DNA from: an uncultured Algibacter sp.
GTDB lineage: Bacteria; Bacteroidota; Bacteroidia; Flavobacteriales; Flavobacteriaceae
Assembly: GCF_947487605.1 (NCBI RefSeq)
Contig: NZ_CANKXK010000012.1
Location: 1 to 64,000 of the forward strand
DNA: 64,000 nucleotides
Direction of reading: 5' to 3'
Part shown: positions 1 through 6,550 of the stretch, piece by piece
How the letters are laid out: each line of letters begins with the position of its first letter
Numbering within the stretch: position 1 is the first letter of the stretch
Made by a program: the position numbers and the translations under genes
The notes under the pieces: generated by a model
Databases searched by the model: none
What the model was told of the DNA's origin: nothing
The model's input: only the letters and a program-made list of their open reading frames with translations

Positions 1-69
1 CCAAGTATTAAATTTGAAACAGAAAATACAAATCAATTAGCTCTGTTTTTCTAAATCCTTACGTCGAAC

Positions 70-405
70 TCAGGTTACTAATATATCAAGCCATAATAAT
101 GAATTGGTACTCACTTTTAAATGTAATAAATCTGTTATGATATAAGGAGCGTTCGGTAAAAAGAGTAGCCAAATTCCAAAGCATAGTATAAATTTGAATT
201 TATGCAATTTAGGTAAGCTTATTAAATAAGAGGATATTGCAAAAGGGATGACTGCTAAAAATAAGTTCCAAACAAGAAATAAAAGAAAAAATGAATGGGT
301 TAGTTTCATTCTTATCATAAGTAAAAAGAGACTAAAAGCCATTCCAACGGTAAGTAAAGAAAATATTTTAAAACGATTTACAAGAAGTTGTTTTATGGTA
401 TTCAT
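70..405 (-). pseudogene. DUF1361-type membrane protein, apparently truncated
   Basis: The 111 residues contain about four hydrophobic segments and the LFLPNAPYIITDLLHL stretch typical of DUF1361 membrane proteins, whose function is unknown. Members of the family are usually around 200 residues, so roughly the C-terminal half is missing. The reading frame stops just after LLWLDILVT, where the DNA changes to a CCTGAGTTCGA-like stretch resembling the ends of dispersed repeats common in this group. None of the three frames beyond the stop continues the family. The start overlaps the end of the DUF2809 gene by 4 bases (ATGA), so it was translationally coupled in a three-gene operon. A genuinely short protein cannot be excluded. 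Confidence 0.55.
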
Positions 406-770
406 GAGTTTGTAGTTTTAAATTCAACAATTAGAACAGTAATTATTCCTAATGTATAAGCGACTAAATCTGAAATTTCAAAAGTAGTTCCAACAATAAT
501 TTTAAGTAAGGGGTCATTTTGTAAATTCAATATCTTTAATAGGTTTATTAGCTGCAAAAACTCTATAATGAAAGCGAAAATTAAAACGGATACTCCTAGT
601 TTTAAAGAGTCTATTTCGAAGAAAATTTTAACGAAACAATATATAAGAATAGTAGCTAAGTAATCCCCGAAAGTGTGTCTTATGAAACCAGCTTTTAGGA
701 AAGTAGCAATTAGTATTTCTGTTATTAAAAGTAATACTGTTGCTAAGAGGTATGTTTTGTTTATTTTCAT
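402..770 (-). CDS. DUF2809 family membrane protein
   Basis: This 122-residue protein is almost entirely hydrophobic, with about four predicted membrane segments. The RHTFGDYLATILIYCFVK motif near residues 31-48, followed by a VLIFAFIIEFLQL segment, matches the DUF2809 family, which is related to VanZ-like small membrane proteins of unknown role. It overlaps both neighbours by 4 bases (ATGA at each junction), so the three small membrane protein genes form one minus-strand operon. No catalytic residues are apparent. Confidence 0.75.
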   Translation of the reverse strand: MKINKTYLLATVLLLITEILIATFLKAGFIRHTFGDYLATILIYCFVKIFFEIDSLKLGVSVLIFAFIIEFLQLINLLKILNLQNDPLLKIIVGTTFEISDLVAYTLGIITVLIVEFKTTNS

Positions 771-1057
771 AAAGTTTCAATTAAAATGTAGAAATAGAGT
801 GCTACTATAGGAATGTTTAATAAAACAATACCACAAGTTTTTAATAAGTCTAACTTTTGATTGGTTTTACTTAATAATGAAAATATTAAAGCTATTAATG
901 ATATAGAATTTATTATAACTGCAAGTAAAATAAAGATGATTCCTGTATAAATTAATGTAATAGATTCTCTTAAATATAATTGAAGTGAAAATAAAATACT
1001 ACCAATTGTAAAACTGATTATAGCTATGGATTTGCTTGTGTTTATAAGATTTTTCAT
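767..1057 (-). CDS. Small hypothetical membrane protein
   Basis: This 96-residue protein has three likely membrane helices (about residues 10-28, 34-60 and 74-95) and no recognisable family motif. It is the first gene of the operon that continues with the DUF2809 and DUF1361 genes, and its stop overlaps the next start (ATGA). The upstream side is a 98-base gap holding a dispersed palindromic repeat, so the promoter must lie in that repeat or close to it. I do not recognise a function. Confidence 0.6.
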   Translation of the reverse strand: MKNLINTSKSIAIISFTIGSILFSLQLYLRESITLIYTGIIFILLAVIINSISLIALIFSLLSKTNQKLDLLKTCGIVLLNIPIVALYFYILIETL

Positions 1058-1100
1058 TTGTTTTGATTGTAAACTAGATGTTTAACACAGTTAGAAGATG

Positions 1101-1138
1101 AACCCTCCCGATAGCTATCGGGATTGGGTAACGCCCAC
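1101..1138. repeat. Dispersed palindromic repeat (GGGCGTTACC type)
   Basis: The core is a perfect 16-bp palindrome, CCCGATAGCTATCGGG at 1107-1122. On the minus strand it is preceded by TGGGCGTTACCC. The same GGGCGTTACC opening occurs at 28706. The repeat is far more GC-rich than its surroundings and lies between two convergently spaced units, as expected of a REP-like element. Confidence 0.65.
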
Positions 1139-1142
1139 ACTA

Positions 1143-1172
1143 ATTGGAAAAAGAATTAACCATTTTTCCAAT
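1143..1172 (-). terminator. Possible terminator hairpin containing the creD stop codon
   Basis: A perfect 10-bp inverted repeat (ATTGGAAAAA at 1143-1152, TTTTTCCAAT at 1163-1172) brackets the creD stop codon, which sits in the loop. The stem is AT-rich and the right arm supplies five T residues, but no longer T-run follows on the minus strand, so termination activity is uncertain. Confidence 0.35.
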
Positions 1173-2526
1173 CTATTTTTCGTGATACAAACATAACAAT
1201 AGCGAGTATTAGGAAAAGTCCAATGCTGCCAACTAATAGTGCGTAATTTTCAAGTTGAATGATAACATAAATAAAGGCATATAATGCGCTTAAGGATGCC
1301 CCAATAAATAGAGGAAATTTGAATGTTTTTAGTATTGATTTTGAATATAAAGCGATGAGTACAATCACTGATACACCTGCAATTAAATAGGCTTTTAAAA
1401 AGTTACTATGTTCTGATATGGATACTAATAGTGTGTAAAACATAGTAAGCGCAATTCCAATCATTAAATACTGAAATGGGTGAATATTTATTTTACTTAA
1501 TGTTTGAATTAAGAAGAACACTAAAAAGGTGAGTCCTATTACTAGAAAACCATATTTGGCAGATCGTTCGCTTTTTTGATATTCGTCAACCATAACCATA
1601 AATTTTGTTCCGAATGCAAATTGACTTAGAGCAGGTATGCTTTTTAGATGCTGTTGTGAAAAGGCTCTATTAATGTGCAAAACTTTCCAATCGGCTTTAA
1701 ATCCGTCTTGAGATATTTTTTTTGTTTCATCGTTTGGTAAAAAGTTCCCCATAAAACTTGGGTCAGCCCAATTAGAAATCATTTCCATTGTAGTTGTTTT
1801 TCCTATTGGAATAAGTTCTATTTGTCGGCTACCGTTAAAGATTATGGAAAAGTTGAAGTTGGTATTTTTAGTATTAAATAAATCTTCGCCTTTAATGAAA
1901 CTAGATTCTAAAACATCTAAACGGTTATTGTTATTTTGATTAAAATTGGTTTCAAAATTATACACTTTATCCATTAGCTTTATTTTTACTTCACTTTTGA
2001 TACCTTTTAGGTTGGACGTTTTAATGATGATTGAGGCTTTATCCCAAATAATATCTTTTTGCTTAATACCTCTTTTAGTCAAGTTTACAGGAATATAGTT
2101 GCCCGAAAAATCCATTTGGGTTGTAAATACTGCAGATTCGAAATTGCCTCTTTTTAAAGTTTTAGAGTCTACATTTACTTTGGAGTGCAAGTTTTCTGGA
2201 AAAACATAAGCATAATTAGTATGTGTTTTAGTCTCCGTAAAATAGGTTTTAGTTTTCTCATTGTAGGTTTTTGTTTCTGTGTATGTTTTATAGGGCAACT
2301 TTAAAATTGGGCCATAAACCAAAACATCATTCCCCCATTTTTCGTTTATTTCATTGACAACATCTTTTTGCCTAAAAGCACGCTCATTAATGAGGCTATT
2401 TATGTATGATAATGGAATGAGTAATATAATTACTAGAAAGCCTACCATTAGCATTCTTGCTGTGATAGAGGTTTTAATCCAATGACCAAATTTGTTTTGT
2501 TGTTGATTGTTGTTTTGTGTTTCCAT
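1156..2526 (-). CDS. creD: Cell envelope integrity protein CreD
   Basis: This 456-residue protein has the CreD layout: one N-terminal membrane helix (about residues 25-44), a long periplasmic region rich in beta strands (about 45-320) and a C-terminal bundle of about six membrane helices (325-450). The ERAFRQKDVVNEINEKWG stretch after the first helix and the VLHINRAFSQQHL stretch near residue 285 are family signatures. In enterobacteria CreD belongs to the CreBC regulon and affects envelope integrity and beta-lactam responses; its molecular activity is unknown. Here it has its own promoter carrying a 19-bp palindrome that is repeated before the regulator operon upstream, so it is probably controlled by the adjacent winged-helix protein. 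Confidence 0.9.
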   Translation of the reverse strand: METQNNNQQQNKFGHWIKTSITARMLMVGFLVIILLIPLSYINSLINERAFRQKDVVNEINEKWGNDVLVYGPILKLPYKTYTETKTYNEKTKTYFTETKTHTNYAYVFPENLHSKVNVDSKTLKRGNFESAVFTTQMDFSGNYIPVNLTKRGIKQKDIIWDKASIIIKTSNLKGIKSEVKIKLMDKVYNFETNFNQNNNNRLDVLESSFIKGEDLFNTKNTNFNFSIIFNGSRQIELIPIGKTTTMEMISNWADPSFMGNFLPNDETKKISQDGFKADWKVLHINRAFSQQHLKSIPALSQFAFGTKFMVMVDEYQKSERSAKYGFLVIGLTFLVFFLIQTLSKINIHPFQYLMIGIALTMFYTLLVSISEHSNFLKAYLIAGVSVIVLIALYSKSILKTFKFPLFIGASLSALYAFIYVIIQLENYALLVGSIGLFLILAIVMFVSRKIDWKNG

Positions 2527-2543
2527 TTTGTTAAAGTTTAAAG

Positions 2544-2562
2544 TACTTTGTATTTCAAAGTA
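2544..2562 (-). promoter_or_regulatory. Operator palindrome in the creD promoter
   Basis: TACTTTGTATTTCAAAGTA is a perfect 7-5-7 inverted repeat 18 bases before the creD start. The exact reverse complement occurs at 3838-3856, before the operon that encodes the winged-helix regulator. The left arm on the minus strand (TTTACTTTG) overlaps a near-consensus Bacteroidota -7 box, so a bound repressor would block the polymerase. Binding by the 2611-2913 product is an inference from position and symmetry. Confidence 0.75.
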
Positions 2563-2610
2563 AAATGATAAAAAAATATTATTATTTTGTTTTCCTATTG
2601 TTACAAGAAT

Positions 2611-2913
2611 CTATTTTTTGTTAATTAATTTTTCAAGGGCTTCAATATGTTTTTTAAATGCTGCTCTACCTACTTTAGTAGTAGAGTAACGGGTGTTAGG
2701 TTTTCTGCCTATAAACTGTTTTTCTACTTTTATATAGTCAGCATTTTCAAGCGCTTTAGTATGACTTGCTAAGTTGCCATCTGTAGCTCCTATAAGTTCC
2801 TTTAACATATTAAAATCGGCGTATTCATTAACCATTAAAATTGACATTATGCCTAATCTAATTCGATGATCGAATGCTTTATTTATATTGGTTATGATAC
2901 TCATTTTTGTCAT
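2611..2913 (-). CDS. Winged-helix transcriptional regulator (HTH_34-like)
   Basis: This 100-residue protein consists of a single winged-helix domain. Helices span the DHRIRLGIMSIL and DFNMLKELIGATDGNLASHTKALE stretches, and the wing contains the GRKPNTRYSTT motif, as in ArsR/MarR-like one-domain regulators often encoded next to creD in Bacteroidota. No metal-binding cysteines or ligand domain are visible. It is the third gene of an operon with two membrane proteins. The first ATG (2913) lies in the arm of a dispersed hairpin, so the second ATG at 2904 may be the real start. It is the best candidate to bind the two identical palindromes at 2544 and 3838. Confidence 0.8.
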   Translation of the reverse strand: MTKMSIITNINKAFDHRIRLGIMSILMVNEYADFNMLKELIGATDGNLASHTKALENADYIKVEKQFIGRKPNTRYSTTKVGRAAFKKHIEALEKLINKK

Positions 2914-2931
2914 TCTCGCGAAAGCGGGAAT
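2912..2931. repeat. Dispersed hairpin repeat (ATTCTCGC/GCGGGAAT)
   Basis: Arms ATTCTCGC (2912-2919) and GCGGGAAT (2924-2931) pair around GAAA, with one G-T pair. The following CTTAT is shared with a second copy near 63449-63468 (ATTCCTG...CAGGAAT then CTTAT). The GC-rich stem stands out in the AT-rich surroundings and touches the first start codon of the regulator gene. Confidence 0.6.
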
Positions 2932-2932
2932 C

Positions 2933-3190
2933 TTATAATTTTAATACGTACTTTTTAATTAAACGATAAGCAAAGTAGATAATTAAAACAACGTTTAAAA
3001 TTATCCAAATGTAATAAGAGAAATATGCAATTTTTTCGATAGTTGTCATACTTGATAAACTAAAGTATTTTCCTTTAGATTCGTCATAAAAATCTTCGTA
3101 GTTTAAAATAACTAATCCAATAATAATCCATAAAGCTAAATCTATTATAATAAATAGTATAAAGAATAATATTTGCTTTATAATTTTCAT
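2933..3190 (-). CDS. Small membrane protein of the CreD module
   Basis: This 85-residue protein has two predicted membrane helices (about residues 5-26 and 52-75) joined by a short polar loop containing an EDFYDESKGKYFS stretch. I chose the ATG at 3190 because an upstream in-frame extension would overlap the preceding gene and reads as its shadow. It lies between the 203-residue membrane protein and the regulator, on the same strand. Small membrane proteins in this place are usual in CreD modules, but no function is known. Confidence 0.65.
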   Translation of the reverse strand: MKIIKQILFFILFIIIDLALWIIIGLVILNYEDFYDESKGKYFSLSSMTTIEKIAYFSYYIWIILNVVLIIYFAYRLIKKYVLKL

Positions 3191-3218
3191 ATTTTTTTTT
3201 ACTACAACTGAATACTGC

Positions 3219-3830
3219 TTACTGTTTCGTGTCATACTTAAAATGCATCCAAGTACCATAAACAATGTGCATAATTCCAAAACCTATTACCCAAAGCCAA
3301 AAACCATATCCTGGTTTCCAAGCCCCAATTAATCCCAAAATAATTTGAATATATCCTAAATAGCGAATATCTCCAATGCTGTATTTTGAAGCATTCACTA
3401 GTGCTAGGCCATAAAATATTAACATCAAGCCACCCGATTGCCCATATTTCCCTTGACTTAAAATAATTAAAATATAAGCGCCACCAGCTATTAGTGGAAT
3501 TAAAAAGTTAAGAACTAAACGTTTTGAGGTCGCATCCCAAATTTTAGCATCATGTTTTTTCGCTTTTCGAGTTGTTAGAAATATACCAGTTGTCACACTA
3601 AAAAAAGCAACTAGAAATAGCGTTAACAAACATAACCTAAATACCTGTCCATCCAAGGTTAAAACACCATAACTGTAATTCATAACTAACCAATAGGCAA
3701 TCGCCGCTCCAATTAATGCATAAATACCAGCTAGTATTCCCGATAAACCACTAAGCGAAATAAAACGAGAAGATTTGTTCATTAAATCTTTAATCTCACT
3801 TATATCTTTTAAATAATCTTTTGATTCCAT
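3219..3830 (-). CDS. Membrane protein, first gene of the CreD regulator operon
   Basis: This 203-residue protein starts with a soluble segment of about 25 residues and continues with about six membrane helices; short basic loops such as TTRKAKKHD separate them. It is the first gene of a minus-strand operon with the 85-residue membrane protein and the winged-helix regulator. The start is 8 bases inside a promoter region carrying the 19-bp palindrome shared with creD. It could be a membrane sensor or partner for the regulator, but nothing in the sequence proves a role. Confidence 0.7.
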   Translation of the reverse strand: MESKDYLKDISEIKDLMNKSSRFISLSGLSGILAGIYALIGAAIAYWLVMNYSYGVLTLDGQVFRLCLLTLFLVAFFSVTTGIFLTTRKAKKHDAKIWDATSKRLVLNFLIPLIAGGAYILIILSQGKYGQSGGLMLIFYGLALVNASKYSIGDIRYLGYIQIILGLIGAWKPGYGFWLWVIGFGIMHIVYGTWMHFKYDTKQ

Positions 3831-3837
3831 ATAAAAG

Positions 3838-3856
3838 TACTTTGAAATACAAAGTA
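3838..3856 (-). promoter_or_regulatory. Operator palindrome before the regulator operon
   Basis: TACTTTGAAATACAAAGTA is a perfect 7-5-7 inverted repeat 8 bases before the start of the 203-residue gene and is the exact reverse complement of the site in the creD promoter. Two copies of an identical 19-mer in one 1.3-kb module, each directly before a transcription unit, point to autoregulation of the operon and joint control of creD. Confidence 0.75.
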
Positions 3857-3917
3857 AATAAATTATTTCGAATCAATCATCATAAATTTTTGTTAAGTTT
3901 GAAGTTAAATAATTTTA

Positions 3918-4295
3918 GTGAAACCAGTAGACGAATATTTTATAAACCAAAAAGAGCCATATCAATCTATTATGCTCTATGTACGTAGTGTAATTTTAAA
4001 TACACTTTCAGGGGTAGAGGAGCGATATAGCTATAAAATTCCGTTTTATAATATTGGAAAGAAACCTATGATTTATTTGAATATTTTAAAAGGGAAAGAT
4101 TATGTAGATGTGGCTTTTGTACAAGGTGTTTTACTTGAGCAAGAGTTTCCTGTTTTAAAAAATGATAATAAGCGAAAACAAGTGCGTTCAATCCAGTTAA
4201 AAACTATTGAAGACTTAGATCATGAGAATTTTATCGAGTTATTACATGCTGCTTCAAAATTACTAAAGAAGAGCAAGAAAGCTTGGTTTGTTTAA
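3918..4295 (+). CDS. DUF1801 domain protein
   Basis: This 125-residue soluble protein has the DUF1801 (YdhG-like) pattern: an N-terminal YFINQKEPYQSIMLYVRSVIL helix, the GVEERYSYKIPFYNIGKKPMIYLN core near residues 31-55 and a basic C-terminus. The role of the family is unknown; its fold is related to the iron chaperone frataxin-like group by some annotations. Translation begins at GTG (3918); no in-frame ATG precedes it. It is convergent with, and overlaps by 4 bases, the gene at 4292. Confidence 0.75.
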   Translation: MKPVDEYFINQKEPYQSIMLYVRSVILNTLSGVEERYSYKIPFYNIGKKPMIYLNILKGKDYVDVAFVQGVLLEQEFPVLKNDNKRKQVRSIQLKTIEDLDHENFIELLHAASKLLKKSKKAWFV

Positions 4296-5143
4296 ATTAT
4301 AAAAACACCACCAAGCGAAATAACTCGTTGTAAATAAAAGAAATGTTGCGATGCACTTTCATCTGTATTGCTCGTTGTTCTTATGTCTGGCATATTAATA
4401 TAACCACCTTTAAAATCTAACTGCATAAAAAAGTGTTTAAAAAAAGTTAAGTTTAAACCTGCATTAAGCGAAACACCATAACCTGCTAAATGAAACTCAT
4501 CATATCTTTCTTTTTGGAGTAGCGTCGTGTTTGTTTTAGGGTATAAGACCCCAGAACTAAAACCTTCGGTAATATTTAATTGGAATTTATCTGTGTTTTG
4601 TATGTTAAATATAGATGATATATCGTCGTAACGAGCTATTTCAACATATATGTAGTTTAAACCATTGGTGTGTTCAAACAATAAGAAGTCTTCCGAAACG
4701 AAAAATTCTTCATTATTGTAAACTCCATTATATTGACTTCCTAACTCATCACTTGGTAAATTAATAGAACCATCAATAGTTTTATTTAGATTTCGATGCA
4801 TTACATATTTCATATGGTCTGCACCAAGGGAAATAGTATAATTATCTGAAATAAAGTAGCCTATTTTAAAATTTGTTTGCGGAATCGTAATCTTTGTAGG
4901 ATTAATATAATCTAAATGCCAACCTTTTGGTTTATCGTGTGCGCTTGCATCTTTAATAGTAAAATTGTAATCGTCACCTTTAAAATGAATATCGGACCTT
5001 GAGAATGATTCTCTGTTACCACCCCAACTTATAAAGAATTTTCCTTTATTCGAAGAAGTATATCTTTTTGGAATGGAATCCTGTGCTATTAGGTTAAGAG
5101 AAAACAATAAAATTGCTATACTAGTTACTGGTTTTAGTATCAT
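4292..5143 (-). CDS. Probable outer-membrane beta-barrel protein, hypothetical
   Basis: The 283-residue product starts with a signal peptide (cleavage expected after the AQ at about residue 21). The rest alternates polar and aromatic residues in short strands, for example FKIGYFISDNYTISLG and LNAGLNLTFFKHFFMQLDF, and ends in a hydrophobic strand (VISLGGVFII), which is the pattern of a small outer-membrane barrel. No specific family is recognised. It lies 21 bases after kdsA on the same strand, so it may be cotranscribed with it. Confidence 0.6.
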   Translation of the reverse strand: MILKPVTSIAILLFSLNLIAQDSIPKRYTSSNKGKFFISWGGNRESFSRSDIHFKGDDYNFTIKDASAHDKPKGWHLDYINPTKITIPQTNFKIGYFISDNYTISLGADHMKYVMHRNLNKTIDGSINLPSDELGSQYNGVYNNEEFFVSEDFLLFEHTNGLNYIYVEIARYDDISSIFNIQNTDKFQLNITEGFSSGVLYPKTNTTLLQKERYDEFHLAGYGVSLNAGLNLTFFKHFFMQLDFKGGYINMPDIRTTSNTDESASQHFFYLQRVISLGGVFII

Positions 5144-5164
5144 GTTTAATATGTAACAGAGAAG

Positions 5165-5983
5165 TTAGAGACTGTTTACCGTTTTTCTAATGGCAACAAG
5201 GTTAGTTAAAAGGCTTTCTAGATGATTTAGATGCAACATATTAGCACCATCACTTTTGGCATTAGTAGGATCAAAATGAGTTTCAATAAACAAGCCATCT
5301 ACATTATTTACAATACCAGCTCTTGCAATGGTTTCAATCATATCTGGGCGGCCACCAGTAACACCGCTAGATTGGTTTGGTTGTTGTAATGAATGGGTTA
5401 CATCTAAAACTGTAGGTGCAAATTCGCGCATAGTTGGTATGCCTCTAAAGTCTACAATCATGTCTTGGTAACCAAACATAGTGCCTCTATCTGTTATCCA
5501 AGCATTATTATTTCCTGCATCTTTCACTTTTTGTACGGCATGTTTCATAGCTTCGGGACTCATAAATTGACCTTTTTTCAAGTTAACAACCTTGCCAGTT
5601 TGCGCAGCTGCAACAACTAAGTCGGTTTGGCGAACTAAAAAAGCTGGAATTTGTAAAACATCTACATATTGAGCTGCCAAAGATGCATCTGAAACTTCAT
5701 GAATATCTGTAACTGTAGGAATATGAAATGTTTCTGAAACTTTTTTAAGAATTTTTAAAGCCTTTTCATTACCAATACCTGTAAAACTATCAATCCTACT
5801 TCTATTTGCTTTTTTAAAACTTCCTTTAAATATATAAGGTATTTCCAATTTATTAGTAATAGAAACTACTTTTTCGGCAATACGGAGTGCCATGTCTTCA
5901 CTTTCTATTGCACAAGGACCACATAGTAAAAAGAAATTGTTAGAGTTTAGGTGTTTTAACTTAGGAACATTATCAAGGTTCAT
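5165..5983 (-). CDS. kdsA: 3-deoxy-8-phosphooctulonate synthase KdsA
   Basis: KdsA condenses arabinose-5-phosphate with phosphoenolpyruvate to give Kdo-8-phosphate, the precursor of the Kdo in lipopolysaccharide inner core. The 272 residues are full length. The phosphate/PEP-binding LCGPCAIES motif lies at residues 20-28, followed by KGSFKKANRSR and the DRGTMFGY and SSGVTGGRPDMI loops. I chose the ATG at 5983, matching the usual length; a start 7 codons upstream would run through a perfect palindrome (5985-6000). The C in GPCAIES together with the later H and D residues could allow metal binding, but I cannot assign the metal class with certainty. Confidence 0.92.
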   Translation of the reverse strand: MNLDNVPKLKHLNSNNFFLLCGPCAIESEDMALRIAEKVVSITNKLEIPYIFKGSFKKANRSRIDSFTGIGNEKALKILKKVSETFHIPTVTDIHEVSDASLAAQYVDVLQIPAFLVRQTDLVVAAAQTGKVVNLKKGQFMSPEAMKHAVQKVKDAGNNNAWITDRGTMFGYQDMIVDFRGIPTMREFAPTVLDVTHSLQQPNQSSGVTGGRPDMIETIARAGIVNNVDGLFIETHFDPTNAKSDGANMLHLNHLESLLTNLVAIRKTVNSL

Positions 5984-5984
5984 T

Positions 5985-6000
5985 CGCTTAAATTTAAGCG
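5985..6000. promoter_or_regulatory. 16-bp palindrome directly before the kdsA start
   Basis: CGCTTAAATTTAAGCG is a perfect palindrome that ends one base before the chosen kdsA start codon. It could form an RNA hairpin over the translation initiation region or serve as a protein site. Its function is unproven; AT-rich DNA yields such palindromes more often than random. Confidence 0.35.
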
Positions 6001-6013
6001 GCAAAGTTACATA

Positions 6014-6373
6014 TTAAAAAGTTTCTTTTAAACTATTTCTTATAATCCATAGTGACATAACAAAATTTGCAAACACAAATAATCCGCTGTAAACCATAAG
6101 CCTTTTAAGAATTTGAGAAATAGATATAATATTTAGACTATCAGATATGTAAATAAAAATGAGGTAAGATGATATACAAACGAAAGTGATGCCTAAGGTA
6201 AAGTTTAAATCCTTACGAGGTTTAAATAATTGCCATACAAATGGAATGCCGAATAATAAAACTGGGTAAGCAATAAGCCCCTCACTTTTATTAATCATGG
6301 TAAAACAAAAAATGGTTGCAGCGATAAAGTATAAATAAGGAATAAACTTGGTATAACTTTTAAATGATTTCAT
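6014..6373 (-). CDS. Hypothetical membrane protein upstream of kdsA
   Basis: This 119-residue protein has four predicted membrane helices (about residues 8-26, 31-47, 55-74 and 90-110) and no recognised domain. I chose the ATG at 6373; a longer form would need a TTG start. It ends 30 bases before the kdsA start and probably forms an operon with it. Function unknown. Confidence 0.65.
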   Translation of the reverse strand: MKSFKSYTKFIPYLYFIAATIFCFTMINKSEGLIAYPVLLFGIPFVWQLFKPRKDLNFTLGITFVCISSYLIFIYISDSLNIISISQILKRLMVYSGLFVFANFVMSLWIIRNSLKETF

Positions 6374-6522
6374 AAAATGGTAATTCAATTAGTTTTTAAA
6401 TTAGGGTATCCTCTGTAAACAGTAAAACGACGAAAACTTAAGAATAGTTTTTACTAAACTCAATAATAACATATAATTAACTAAATATCAAAATATAATG
6501 TTTAAAATGTTAAAATATAGCG

Positions 6523-6530
6523 TACATTTG
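6523..6530 (+). promoter_or_regulatory. Promoter -7 box of typA
   Basis: TACATTTG matches the Bacteroidota -7 consensus TAnnTTTG. It lies 20 bases before the typA ATG, giving a very short leader. No TTG -33 element occurs at the usual spacing, so this is half a promoter by sequence. Confidence 0.5.
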
Positions 6531-6550
6531 CACGCTTAAAATAGGGCATT

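Noticed and set aside
5165-6004. KdsA as a DAHP synthase
   Set aside because: The two families share a fold and the PEP site, but GPCAIES with KGSFKKANRSR and the 272-residue length fit KdsA.
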